NCBI RefSeq assembly: GCF_029623955.1
Contig: NZ_JARSBP010000002.1
Coordinates: 1,426,001 to 1,490,000, forward strand
Reading direction: 5' to 3'
From: Mycobacterium sp. 236(2023)
Lineage (GTDB): Bacteria; Actinomycetota; Actinomycetes; Mycobacteriales; Mycobacteriaceae
Length of the DNA stretch: 64,000 nucleotides
Positions 55,811 to 64,000 of this stretch are shown here, piece by piece. The position numbers and the translations under genes were made by a program. Positions within the stretch are counted from its first letter, which is position 1, and every line of letters starts with the position of its first letter. The notes under the pieces were generated by a model. It saw only the letters and a list, made by a program, of their open reading frames with translations, did no database searches and was not told where the DNA came from.

Positions 55811-57141
55811 GATTCGCCCTTTCCGTCGTCGTACACAGACAGCGGATGGCCCCACACCTCGATCAGCAGATCGGCATCCTCGTAACGGGCCCGCACGGGA
55901 AGATCGAGCACTGCGGCGGCTTGACGGTGGGTGGTGGGCCCATCGAGCGGAATGTCGTCGGTGGGTCGGCGCCAGTTCGCCAGAACGATCTCTCCGTCGG
56001 GCGCGAGTGCTTGTCGTACCCGTCGCAGCGTCGACAGCAGGTCTGGGCCGTCGAGAAAATAGGTGACCTCCGACAGCACGATCAGGTCGAACGTTTCCCG
56101 TGGTAGGTCGGCTGGAACGGTACCCCGCAGCCAACGCACGTCCGGAGTCCTCGCGGCCGCGACGGCCAGTGCCGGTGCGCTGGCGTCGATCCCGGTGACG
56201 GCGTCGGCGCGGGCGGCGAGGCGGGCGGCGAGCTGGCCCGTCGCACAGCCGATATCGATGACGCGTGAATAGCGCTGGCGTCCCAGGCAGGCCATCACGA
56301 GATCGTGGCGACGGGTTTCATAGACCGAATCGTCGAAATGCCAGGGGTCGTCCCGGCCTTCGGAGAACATGGCGTCGAACGGCTCCGACACGTCGGTACG
56401 CGGTGCAGCGATGTCGGCGACACGACCGGCGAGGTCGCTGTCGTTGGGGGCGAGAACCACCTCGACGACCCGGCGCGCACGCGCGAGCGCGGCGGACCCC
56501 AGCTGGTTGCCGAGATGCTCCGCAGCGTCCGACTTGCGCTCCAGGGCTCGAAGCGGTGGCGCCAACGTTCGTAGCCGACGCCAGTCCGCATCGTCGGGCT
56601 GTGCCCAATGCCAGAGCGGCACAGGGTATTGCAGCAACGCCGCACCGCGTTCGAGGGCCGCTTCCTCGGCCGCCCGGGCCACCGCATCGTGATCGGTGGA
56701 ACCGTCGCTTTCCACCGGCGCCAGCAGCAGTGTGCCGGTGTCGGCCTCCGCCGAGAGGAGCCGGCGGAGCTCGCCGTTCACGTCCGCCAGACGGCCGTAG
56801 GGGAGGTCCCACCAGACTGTGCGAATCGTCGGGCTCAGTGCGGAGATCGCTCGGTCGCCGTCGACGCGTCGGACCGCGGCCCCAAGTCCGTCGTCCCCGT
56901 GAGTGGCGACGATGACAGTGACCTCCGTTCCACGACCGGCAATGTCCGCCAGAGTTGCTCCCACAGAGAGGACTTCGTCGCCGGGGTGCGGTGCGATCGT
57001 GACAATCCTCGGGTACCGAACCACGATGGCGTCGAGATCCAGTCGGGAAACCTCCTCCCAGCGCAGGTCGAGCAGCCACGTCTCCTCCGTCACCGCCTCC
57101 CGCTCGCTGATGGTTCGGGCATGCGGCATCGCTGTGGCCAT
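55807..57141 (-). CDS. Bifunctional PIG-L-like deacetylase / SAM methyltransferase fusion
   Basis: This 444-residue protein has an N-terminal PIG-L/LmbE domain (about 45-225) and a C-terminal class I methyltransferase (about 260-440, with VIDIGCATGQLAARLA for SAM). The usual PIG-L zinc motif AHPDDE reads PHPGDE here, so the first Asp, the general base in MshB-type enzymes, is Gly. Deacetylase activity is therefore doubtful. It heads the glycosyltransferase operon, 48 bp downstream of katE. Confidence 0.85.
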   Translation of the reverse strand: MATAMPHARTISEREAVTEETWLLDLRWEEVSRLDLDAIVVRYPRIVTIAPHPGDEVLSVGATLADIAGRGTEVTVIVATHGDDGLGAAVRRVDGDRAISALSPTIRTVWWDLPYGRLADVNGELRRLLSAEADTGTLLLAPVESDGSTDHDAVARAAEEAALERGAALLQYPVPLWHWAQPDDADWRRLRTLAPPLRALERKSDAAEHLGNQLGSAALARARRVVEVVLAPNDSDLAGRVADIAAPRTDVSEPFDAMFSEGRDDPWHFDDSVYETRRHDLVMACLGRQRYSRVIDIGCATGQLAARLAARADAVTGIDASAPALAVAAARTPDVRWLRGTVPADLPRETFDLIVLSEVTYFLDGPDLLSTLRRVRQALAPDGEIVLANWRRPTDDIPLDGPTTHRQAAAVLDLPVRARYEDADLLIEVWGHPLSVYDDGKGES

Positions 57142-57189
57142 CGGCGGACTCCTACGCTGACGCTGAGATCGAACGGACGAGGGGGAGGG

Positions 57190-59295
57190 TCAACGCGGCG
57201 CGGTCGAGGTCATCACCAGATCGGCCCGGTCCCAGACGCGATGCATGCCGAGAGCCACCCCGAGAGCAGCGATGAACGACTTGTCGACGCCGCTTCCTAT
57301 CTGGACCCCTGGGTCGTCGGGAGAGATGCCGGCAGCCTCCAGTGCGGCGGCTCCGGAACCCCATGCGGCGACCGGTTTGCAGTGTCGAAAAGCCTCTTGC
57401 AGCAATATCTTCTGCTTGATGTCGCCGGCCGCGGTGCCGTCGGCGACGATCACGGCGTCGACCTCGATCGAGCGGACGGTCAGGTAGGTGCGCTCGACGA
57501 TCTCGCTGCGCCGTCCTGACTTCAGCACACCTCCGACCGGCGCGGTCAGCAACGGCACGACACCCTGGGCCGTGAGTGCCTTGATCAGCTTGGCGACGCC
57601 GGAAAGGTCGGACGAGCTGTCGGCCAGGATCGCCACCTTGCGTCCGTCGACCGGACCCGGCTCCCTGTACACCTGGGACAGCGCGGGCGACAGGGTGACG
57701 TCTGCGGGCGGATTACCCTTGGGCGCAGGCAGTCCCAGTCCTGCGGCGACCTGCTCGCACAGGTCGGCGTCGACGTTGGCCAGAACCGCGAGCTGCCGCT
57801 CTTTGATCGCCTGCTCATAGCACTTACCCAGCTCGAACGTGAACGCCTCGACGATGTGCAGTTGCTCGACCTCGGAGAGGCTGCGGTAGAACATCGCCGG
57901 CTGGGTGAAATGGTCGTCGAAAGATGCCGGCTGCGCGCGCTGCACGTCGCCCTCGACGCGACGGGGGGTCGGGACATATCCGCCCTCGTCGGGGCCGGCG
58001 ACCTCGGGTTCGCCGTCGTCGATGCTGTTGGGGCGATACGGCGCCTGGCCCGTATGGATTGCCGTCTGGTGCATGCCATCTCGCAGCATGTCGTTGACCG
58101 GGCAGTGCGGCCGGTTGATCGGCAGCTGCGTGAAATTCGGTCCACCCAGACGCGTCAGCTGGGTGTCCAGATAGGAGAACAGCCTGGCCTGCATCAGAGG
58201 GTCATTGGTGGGTTCGATTCCCGGCACCAGGTTGCCGGTGTGGAACGCCACCTGTTCGGTCTCGGCGAAGTAGTTGGTGGGGTTGCGGTTGAGGGTCAAC
58301 TTCCCGATCATCTCGACCGGAACCAGTTCTTCGGGAACGATTTTCGTGGGATCGAGGAGGTCGATGCCTTCGAAGGTGTCGCTGCCGTCATCGGGCATCA
58401 CCTGGATGCCGAGCTCGAACTCCAGGAACGCCCCTGCTTCGATGCCGTCGGCCATGTCGCGGCGGTGAAAATCCGGGTCGACGCCCGCGGCGATCTGCGC
58501 TTCCTCCCACACCAGCGAGTGGACGCCCGCCACTGGCTTCCAGTGGAATTTCACCAGATGTGTCTTGCCGCGCTTGTTCTGGAGGCGGAAGGTGTGCACC
58601 CCGAAGCCTTCCATCGTGCGGTAGGAGCGGGGGATGCCACGATCGCTCATGTTCCACAGCACGTGATGTGTGGCTTCGGTGTGCAGCGACACGAAGTCCC
58701 AGAAGGTGTCGTGTGCGGACTGCGCCTGCGGGATCTCGCGGTCCGGGTGCGGTTTTCCGGCGTGGATGACATCGGGAAACTTGATGCCGTCCTGGATGAA
58801 GAACACCGGTATGTTGTTACCGACCAGGTCGAAGTTTCCTTCGTCGGTGTAGAACTTGACGGCGAAGCCGCGTGTGTCGCGCACGGTGTCCGCGGATCCG
58901 CGGGAACCGAGCACGGTCGAGAAGCGGCAGAAGACGTCCGTGGTCTCGCCTTTGCGTCCCAGGAACGACGCCTTCGTGTACGGGGCGGCCGTGCCGTACG
59001 ACTCGAAGACCCCGTGCGCCGCCGCGCCTCGCGCGTGGACGACGCGCTCCGGGATGCGCTCGTGGTCGAAGTGCGTGATCTTCTCGCGAAGATGGAAGTC
59101 TTCCATCAGGGAAGGGCCTCGTGGACCGGCCTTCAACGAGTGGTCGGTATCGGGAAGCCGGAGGCCTTGGGCGGTGGTCAGGTAGGACCCCTGTTGGGCC
59201 CTCGGGTCACCGTCGACAACAGGTCGCTTCGCCGTCGCTCCGGTGGAGCTGGCCTTCTTCGGTGCGGACTGATCGGGTTTGCGCGTGGGGGGCAT
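57190..59295 (-). CDS. katE: Large-subunit catalase HPII type
   Basis: This 701-residue clade 2 catalase has catalytic His in RVVHARGAAAHG, Asn in LVGNNIPVFF and the proximal heme Tyr in RLFSYLDTQ. The extra C-terminal flavodoxin-like domain (about 540-701) marks the large-subunit type. The ATG at 59295 follows a GGAGG by 7 bp; a GTG 6 bp upstream is possible. It degrades hydrogen peroxide and is usually stress induced. Confidence 0.95.
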   Translation of the reverse strand: MPPTRKPDQSAPKKASSTGATAKRPVVDGDPRAQQGSYLTTAQGLRLPDTDHSLKAGPRGPSLMEDFHLREKITHFDHERIPERVVHARGAAAHGVFESYGTAAPYTKASFLGRKGETTDVFCRFSTVLGSRGSADTVRDTRGFAVKFYTDEGNFDLVGNNIPVFFIQDGIKFPDVIHAGKPHPDREIPQAQSAHDTFWDFVSLHTEATHHVLWNMSDRGIPRSYRTMEGFGVHTFRLQNKRGKTHLVKFHWKPVAGVHSLVWEEAQIAAGVDPDFHRRDMADGIEAGAFLEFELGIQVMPDDGSDTFEGIDLLDPTKIVPEELVPVEMIGKLTLNRNPTNYFAETEQVAFHTGNLVPGIEPTNDPLMQARLFSYLDTQLTRLGGPNFTQLPINRPHCPVNDMLRDGMHQTAIHTGQAPYRPNSIDDGEPEVAGPDEGGYVPTPRRVEGDVQRAQPASFDDHFTQPAMFYRSLSEVEQLHIVEAFTFELGKCYEQAIKERQLAVLANVDADLCEQVAAGLGLPAPKGNPPADVTLSPALSQVYREPGPVDGRKVAILADSSSDLSGVAKLIKALTAQGVVPLLTAPVGGVLKSGRRSEIVERTYLTVRSIEVDAVIVADGTAAGDIKQKILLQEAFRHCKPVAAWGSGAAALEAAGISPDDPGVQIGSGVDKSFIAALGVALGMHRVWDRADLVMTSTAPR

Positions 59296-59407
59296 GGTCA
59301 CCTCCGGTCGTGTCGCCGGTCACCCGCGGTGCTGGCGTGGTGGGTCCGACCCGCCGTCTGTACCCGCTAACTGCCGCCTCAATCCCGGCGGCGGTTCCGA
59401 ACTGTTG

Positions 59408-60157
59408 TCAGGCTTCCTGGGCCCCGGCGGTGTGGGGCAATTGACCGGTGTCGGCAAGGATCTCGGCAACGTCGGCGATCTTGCGGTTCGTCGTCCTGGA
59501 TACCTCGTCGAGCATCGCGAATGCGGCATCGGCGGTGATTCGGTGCCGCTCCATCAGTACGCCCTTCGCTTGTCCGATCACGTCGCGGGACTGCAACGCG
59601 CGTCGGAGTTGGTCGGCGCGCTGCGCTTCCAGAAGTGCTACGGCGGCGTGCGTTGCGTACAACTCCGCCAGACGTTTGGCGGAGTTGTCGAAGGCAGCTC
59701 GCGATTCGGCGTACAGACTCAGCGAACCCAGACGGCGTTCGTCAACCCACAGGGGCACGCACAACATCGACTGGACGCCGGAACTGAGCGCAGCGGCCGC
59801 GAAGTCCGGCCACCGACCGTCAGAGGCCATGTCGTCGATGTCGACGCTCACCTGGCTTCGCGACGCGTCGACGCACGGGCCCATCCCGGTGCGATGCTGA
59901 AGTGCATCGAGCGGCTCGGGAGCGGAGCCGAGTGTGGCCTGAGGCTCGAACCGGCCTCGGACCACCAAGTTCACACCGGCATGATCGGCACCGGAGATGG
60001 CGGCGGTCGCCGAGGTGAGGATGGCGTCGAGCGTCGCACCGAGGTCAGGCCCGTCGACGTGGAGTGCCCGGCACAAAATGTGAAGTGCGGAGAACTGGGT
60101 GTCGCTCAGCACGCCGAGACCGTGGAGGTCGGACAGGGCATTCGACTGTTCGAGCAT
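59408..60157 (-). CDS. GAF and ANTAR domain protein
   Basis: This 249-residue cytoplasmic regulator has a GAF sensor domain (about 35-175) and a C-terminal ANTAR RNA-binding domain (about 180-245, with DVIGQAKGVLMERHRITAD). ANTAR proteins prevent transcription termination at paired hairpins. It lies 112 bp upstream of katE on the same strand, so control of katE is possible but not shown. Confidence 0.88.
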   Translation of the reverse strand: MLEQSNALSDLHGLGVLSDTQFSALHILCRALHVDGPDLGATLDAILTSATAAISGADHAGVNLVVRGRFEPQATLGSAPEPLDALQHRTGMGPCVDASRSQVSVDIDDMASDGRWPDFAAAALSSGVQSMLCVPLWVDERRLGSLSLYAESRAAFDNSAKRLAELYATHAAVALLEAQRADQLRRALQSRDVIGQAKGVLMERHRITADAAFAMLDEVSRTTNRKIADVAEILADTGQLPHTAGAQEA

Positions 60158-60204
60158 GAGGACATTGTCTCAGCCGGGGTTGCGGAGGCTGACAGACTGG
60201 ACGC

Positions 60205-60978
60205 GTGCGCACCCCACCGCAGTGCTGGCTCACCGATATGGACGGCGTGCTCGTCCGCGAGGAACACGCTCTGCCCGGAGCCGCGGAGTTTCTGCAGAGC
60301 CTGGTCGACCGTGAGCGACCATTTCTGGTGCTGACCAACAACTCGATCTTCACACCCCGTGACCTGGCCGCCCGGCTGTCTCGATCGGGCCTGAGCGTCC
60401 CCGAGAGTGCGATCTGGACGTCAGCGCTGGCGACCGCGACGTTTCTGGCCGACCAACTCCCCGGCGGGTCGGCCTACGTCATCGGAGAAGCTGGCCTGAC
60501 CACCGCCATGCACGAGGCGGGCTACACACTCACCGACGTCGCACCTGACTTCGTCGTGCTCGGTGAGACGCGCACCTACTCGTTCGAGGCGATCACCAAA
60601 GCCGTCCGCCTGATCCTCGGTGGCGCCCGCTTCATCGCGACCAATCCCGACGTCTCGGGGCCGTCCGCCGAAGGGCCGTTGCCCGCCACCGGATCCGTCG
60701 CCGCGATGATCACCAAGGCGACAGGACGCGAACCCTATTTCGTCGGCAAGCCCAACCCGATGATGTTCCGCAGTGCGCTCAACAGGATCGAGGCGCACTC
60801 GGAGAACACCGTCATGGTGGGTGACAGGATGGACACCGATGTCGTCGCAGGCATCGAAGCGGGTCTGGAAACCATCCTCGTACTGACAGGATCGACCACC
60901 ATCGAGGACGTCGAACGCTATCCGTTCCGGCCCAGCCGCATTCTGCCGTCGATCGCCGAGGCTATCGAGCTCATATGA
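60205..60978 (+). CDS. HAD-IIA family hydrolase (NagD-like phosphatase)
   Basis: This 257-residue HAD phosphatase has motif I DMDGVL (about 10-15), motif II TNNS, a cap domain, motif III Lys in GKPNPMMF and motif IV GDRMDTD. The start is GTG at 60205. NagD-like members dephosphorylate nucleotides or sugar phosphates; the substrate is unknown. It is divergent from the GAF-ANTAR gene. Confidence 0.88.
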   Translation: MRTPPQCWLTDMDGVLVREEHALPGAAEFLQSLVDRERPFLVLTNNSIFTPRDLAARLSRSGLSVPESAIWTSALATATFLADQLPGGSAYVIGEAGLTTAMHEAGYTLTDVAPDFVVLGETRTYSFEAITKAVRLILGGARFIATNPDVSGPSAEGPLPATGSVAAMITKATGREPYFVGKPNPMMFRSALNRIEAHSENTVMVGDRMDTDVVAGIEAGLETILVLTGSTTIEDVERYPFRPSRILPSIAEAIELI

Positions 60979-61058
60979 CCCCGGTCGACATCGCGCCGGA
61001 GGGCGGACCTCGCGGAAGGGTGAGCGGTCGCCGCGACCGTGCTTGCTAGCTTGAGCGG

Positions 61059-62267
61059 ATGACCGAACCTGCGCCCGACGCCGTACGCCCGCTGGCCGGC
61101 GTCCGCGTCATCGAGATCTCGAGCTTCGTCGCGGTTCCGCTGGCCGGCATGACTCTGGCCCAGCTCGGCGCCGAGGTGCTGCGGGTCGACCCCGTCGGCG
61201 GCGCTGCCGACTACCGCCGCTGGCCCCTGACCGAATCCGGCGACAGTATCTACTGGGCCGGACTGAACAAGGGCAAGCGCTCCCTGGCCGTCGACATGCG
61301 GTCCGAGGAAGGCCAGGAGCTCGTGGCGCAGCTGGTTGCCGACAGCGGCGTATTCATCACCAATGTTGCTGGCCGCCAATGGCATTCCTACGAGACGTTG
61401 CGATCTGTGCGTCCCGATCTCATTCACGTCGAGGTGTCCGGCCGGGCGGACGGCGGCACCGGAGTCGACTACACGGTCAATGCGGCCGTTGGATTCCCGC
61501 TCGTCACCGGCCCCGCAGGGCTGGCGACCCCCGTCAACCACGTCCTGCCGGCCTGGGATGTGTCGTGCGGGATCTACGCAGCGCTGGCGGTCGTCACAGC
61601 GCTGCGTCACCGCGACGCCACCGGTAACGGCCAGCAGATCTGCATTCCACTGGAGAACGTGGCGCTCGCGACAGCAGGCAATCTGAGCCTGCTGACCGAG
61701 GCGATGGTCAACGGTGCCTCGCGACAACGCATCGGCAACGCCGTGTACGGCACCTACGGGCAGAACTTCACGAGCAGCGACGGCGTCTCCTACATGGTCG
61801 TCGCGCTGACCGCCAGGCATTTCCGTGACCTCAACGCCTTGACGGGAACTACTGACGCCGTTGCCGCGCTTGCCGATTCTCTGGGTGCGGACTTCTCCGA
61901 CGAGGGTGAGCGCTATCGACACCGCGAGGCACTGAGCGCCCTGTACGCGGAATGGTTCACCGGGCACACCGGGGCCGAGATCGCGGCCGCGCTGTCGTCG
62001 TCATCGGTGCTGTGGGAGCGCTACCAGACTTTCGGTGAGGCGGCCGTCGACCAACGAGTCACCGACAACGCGCTGTTCACCGAACTCGATCAGCCACGTG
62101 TAGGACGGTATCTGGCGGCGGGTCTGCCGCTGTCGATCGACGGCACCTATCCGCCCGCGGTGCCTGCCCCCGCACTGGGCGACGACACCGACACCGTCCT
62201 CGCAGAATGGCTTTCCCTGGGACGCAACGAGATCGAAGAACTCAGAAGATCGGGCACGGTGGCATGA
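61059..62267 (+). CDS. CaiB/BaiF family CoA transferase
   Basis: This 402-residue class III CoA transferase has PLAGVRVIEISSFVAVPLAG at the N-terminus and the catalytic Asp137 in GTGVDYTVNA. It moves CoA between carboxylic acids. The stop overlaps the thioesterase ATG (ATGA), so the two are likely to act on the same acyl-CoA. Confidence 0.88.
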   Translation: MTEPAPDAVRPLAGVRVIEISSFVAVPLAGMTLAQLGAEVLRVDPVGGAADYRRWPLTESGDSIYWAGLNKGKRSLAVDMRSEEGQELVAQLVADSGVFITNVAGRQWHSYETLRSVRPDLIHVEVSGRADGGTGVDYTVNAAVGFPLVTGPAGLATPVNHVLPAWDVSCGIYAALAVVTALRHRDATGNGQQICIPLENVALATAGNLSLLTEAMVNGASRQRIGNAVYGTYGQNFTSSDGVSYMVVALTARHFRDLNALTGTTDAVAALADSLGADFSDEGERYRHREALSALYAEWFTGHTGAEIAAALSSSSVLWERYQTFGEAAVDQRVTDNALFTELDQPRVGRYLAAGLPLSIDGTYPPAVPAPALGDDTDTVLAEWLSLGRNEIEELRRSGTVA

Positions 62268-63085
62268 GCCGGCTTCTCGACCTCCTCGACGTCACCGAGA
62301 CAGGGACGGACACGTTCAGAGGACCCGCCAGCGGCCCGGAGGGTAAACGCGCATACGGCGGCCAACTGGTTGCGCAGAGCCTGGCTGCGGCCGCGCGCAC
62401 CGTCGACGTGGTCAAGGCGCCGACCCTGATGCATCTGCAGTTCCTGCGTGGGGGCGAGGCGGGAGATCCTCTCGATTACGGCGTGACACGCACCTACGAC
62501 GGCCGGACGGCGTCGTCGCGGCGGGTTGACGCACACCAGAGCGGGCGCCTGCTGACCACGGCCACAGTGTCTTTCGCCGCGCCGCTGCCCGGCCCCGAGC
62601 ACGGCCGCCGTGACACGATGCCCGAGGACCCGGAATCGCTGCCGTCCACCGGGCCGGCCGGGCCCGCACCGTCGATGCCGCTCGACGAGTTCGACATCCG
62701 CCTCGTCGACGAGAACTCGGGCGAGGCCTTCGTGCGCCGCCTCTGGTGGCGTGTCACCGTCGACCTGCCTGATGATCCGTTGCTGCACACGCTGATCGCC
62801 GTCTACGTCACCGACGTCTATCTGATCGACCCCGCGCTGAAGGTGCACGGCCATTCGATGCGGTCACGCACCCACCGCAGCGGCACCACCGATTCATCGG
62901 TGTGGTTTCACGGCGACGTGCGCGCAGACCGGTGGAACCTGCTGGAATGCCGGTCCCCGGCCGCGGCGCGGGGGCGTGGCGTCGTCACCGCCAGCCTGAT
63001 CGGTCAGGACGGCGTCGTCGCCGCGACTCTGGTTCAGGAAGGACTCATCGCAGAGCGGGAGCCTGCGCCCGATCCGGCGGGCTGA
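62264..63085 (+). CDS. Acyl-CoA thioesterase (TesB-like)
   Basis: This 273-residue double-hotdog thioesterase has YGGQLVAQSLAAAARTV near residue 30 and the second-hotdog DVYLIDPALKVHGHS, followed by SVWFHGDVRADRW. It hydrolyses acyl-CoA to free acid. The ATG at 62264 is coupled to the CoA transferase. Its 3' end overlaps the convergent acyltransferase gene by 52 bp. Confidence 0.85.
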   Translation: MSRLLDLLDVTETGTDTFRGPASGPEGKRAYGGQLVAQSLAAAARTVDVVKAPTLMHLQFLRGGEAGDPLDYGVTRTYDGRTASSRRVDAHQSGRLLTTATVSFAAPLPGPEHGRRDTMPEDPESLPSTGPAGPAPSMPLDEFDIRLVDENSGEAFVRRLWWRVTVDLPDDPLLHTLIAVYVTDVYLIDPALKVHGHSMRSRTHRSGTTDSSVWFHGDVRADRWNLLECRSPAAARGRGVVTASLIGQDGVVAATLVQEGLIAEREPAPDPAG

Positions 63086-64000
63086 ATTCTGCGCTCACGC
63101 AACCACTGGCGCGCCAGCGTCACCACCGCCGTCAGGGCGACCCCGACCACGATCGACGCGACGACGCCAGAGAGCCGATGGTCGGCGAAGAGCGGATAGA
63201 CCTGATAGTGCGTCAGGTAGATGACCAGGGATGCCTCGGCCACGACGCCGGCTGCCACGGCTACTCCGGACGGGCAGCGCAGGGCGGGCAGCCAGATCAG
63301 CAGCGCGAGCCCGCCGAGCACCAGCAGCTCGCGCAGGGTGTTGCCGAAATATCCGTGCAGTCCGATGGCCAGCACCACGGTTACCGCTGCGCGCTGCGCG
63401 ACCGTCGTCGCCTTCGCCGCGGCCCAGCCGACAGCGAAGAACCAGAAGGCCAGGACCGTGAACCAGGCTTCGCGTCCCAACCCGAGGCCGAGCACGTCGT
63501 AGCGCAACGCCATGCCGACGGCCAGGAACACCGCCGCCGTCGCGAACGGACGTCGCCGTTCGATGCGGTCCATCGCCGGTAGCCAGAACACCGTCGCCAG
63601 CGCGATCAACGTCCACACCAGCACTTCGACGAACCACAGCCGTCCCGCCGTCATGCTGCCGTCCGGACCGAGAAACTTGTTGGCCAGCAACAGATTGGTC
63701 GGGTGGTAGTCGTCGGTCACCATCAGCGTGAACGCAACCCACGCCACCGTGGGCACCGCGATCCACGCGATGGTGGTGCGCAGGTGGCGACTGCGAACCG
63801 ACCTCGGCAACGGGGTCAGGCAGAACCGGCCGAAGTTGTATCCGGCGACGCCGAGCAGGATGTGAGCACCGCCCCACAACTCGAACAGGTCGGCGTGGGA
63901 CCCGACGATGAGGATGATCGCCGCGGCTCGTAACGCCACACTTGTCTCCAGCGAGCTGCCCCACGACTGCCACCACCGACGTTTCGGGGCGGGAGTTGCG
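63034..64000 (-). CDS. Acyltransferase-3-like membrane protein, 3' part
   Basis: This multi-helix membrane protein resembles the acyltransferase-3/OafA group (SVALRAAAIILIVGSHADL near the N-terminus, ending in a basic tail). The frame is open to the right edge, upstream of the in-frame GTG at 63939, with SLETS before SVALRA. The true start is therefore beyond 64000. At least eight hydrophobic segments are visible. It may acylate an envelope glycolipid; the acceptor is unknown. Confidence 0.82.
   Translation of the reverse strand, partial: ATPAPKRRWWQSWGSSLETSVALRAAAIILIVGSHADLFELWGGAHILLGVAGYNFGRFCLTPLPRSVRSRHLRTTIAWIAVPTVAWVAFTLMVTDDYHPTNLLLANKFLGPDGSMTAGRLWFVEVLVWTLIALATVFWLPAMDRIERRRPFATAAVFLAVGMALRYDVLGLGLGREAWFTVLAFWFFAVGWAAAKATTVAQRAAVTVVLAIGLHGYFGNTLRELLVLGGLALLIWLPALRCPSGVAVAAGVVAEASLVIYLTHYQVYPLFADHRLSGVVASIVVGVALTAVVTLARQWLRERRIQPAGSGAGSRSAMSPS

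Overview
The window is high-GC actinobacterial DNA that looks like a mycobacterium, most likely a fast-growing Mycolicibacterium-type species. Supporting signs are a complete set of six MCE-family genes, LppW- and DacB2-like secreted proteins, a mycofactocin-coupled dehydrogenase, frequent GTG/TTG starts, ATGA/GTGA/TGATG gene overlaps, and the order rpsP-KH protein-rimM-trmD-lppW-rplS-lepB-rnhB-DUF2469, which matches M. tuberculosis Rv2909c to Rv2901c. The species itself cannot be read from the sequence.

Region 1 (1-19.25 kb) is mostly conserved housekeeping. It holds the 3' part of glnD, an OmpR-type two-component pair read towards glnD, a translationally coupled MoxR ATPase/DUF58/VWA set followed by a trypsin-like membrane protease, ffh, an amidohydrolase and a cyclase-like protein, two tandem DacB2-type D,D-carboxypeptidases, an NTF2-like protein, and the ribosomal and protein-export block.

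Region 2 (19.25-51.6 kb) is an accessory lipid or xenobiotic region. A leftward operon encodes a DapB-like oxidoreductase, MceA-F and a small secreted protein, but it has no yrbE permease genes. Divergent from it are an LLM flavin oxidoreductase and a second DapB-like paralog. Two large regulators follow, each with two TetR units like M. tuberculosis Mce3R, then an SDR and a pair of acyl-CoA dehydrogenases. Divergent from those are a NorD-like VWA protein and a NorQ-like AAA ATPase. A long rightward operon then encodes a leaderless substrate-binding-fold protein, an AveC-family membrane protein, an SDR, an aldehyde dehydrogenase, two P450s, an amidohydrolase and a mycofactocin-coupled SDR. A TetR gene and a second AveC-P450 module end the region. 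Four intergenic regions carry the same 15-bp sequence (consensus AACAAATATTAGGTT). This suggests that uptake, oxidation, beta-oxidation and the chaperone pair form one regulon controlled by the tandem-TetR proteins. That regulon is the best candidate here for an undescribed system.

Region 3 (51.6-64 kb) holds an Hsp20 gene with a CIRCE-type operator, a tightly overlapping glycosyltransferase operon headed by a PIG-L/methyltransferase fusion, a large-subunit catalase (katE), a GAF-ANTAR regulator, a HAD phosphatase, a CoA transferase/thioesterase pair, and an acyltransferase that runs off the right edge.
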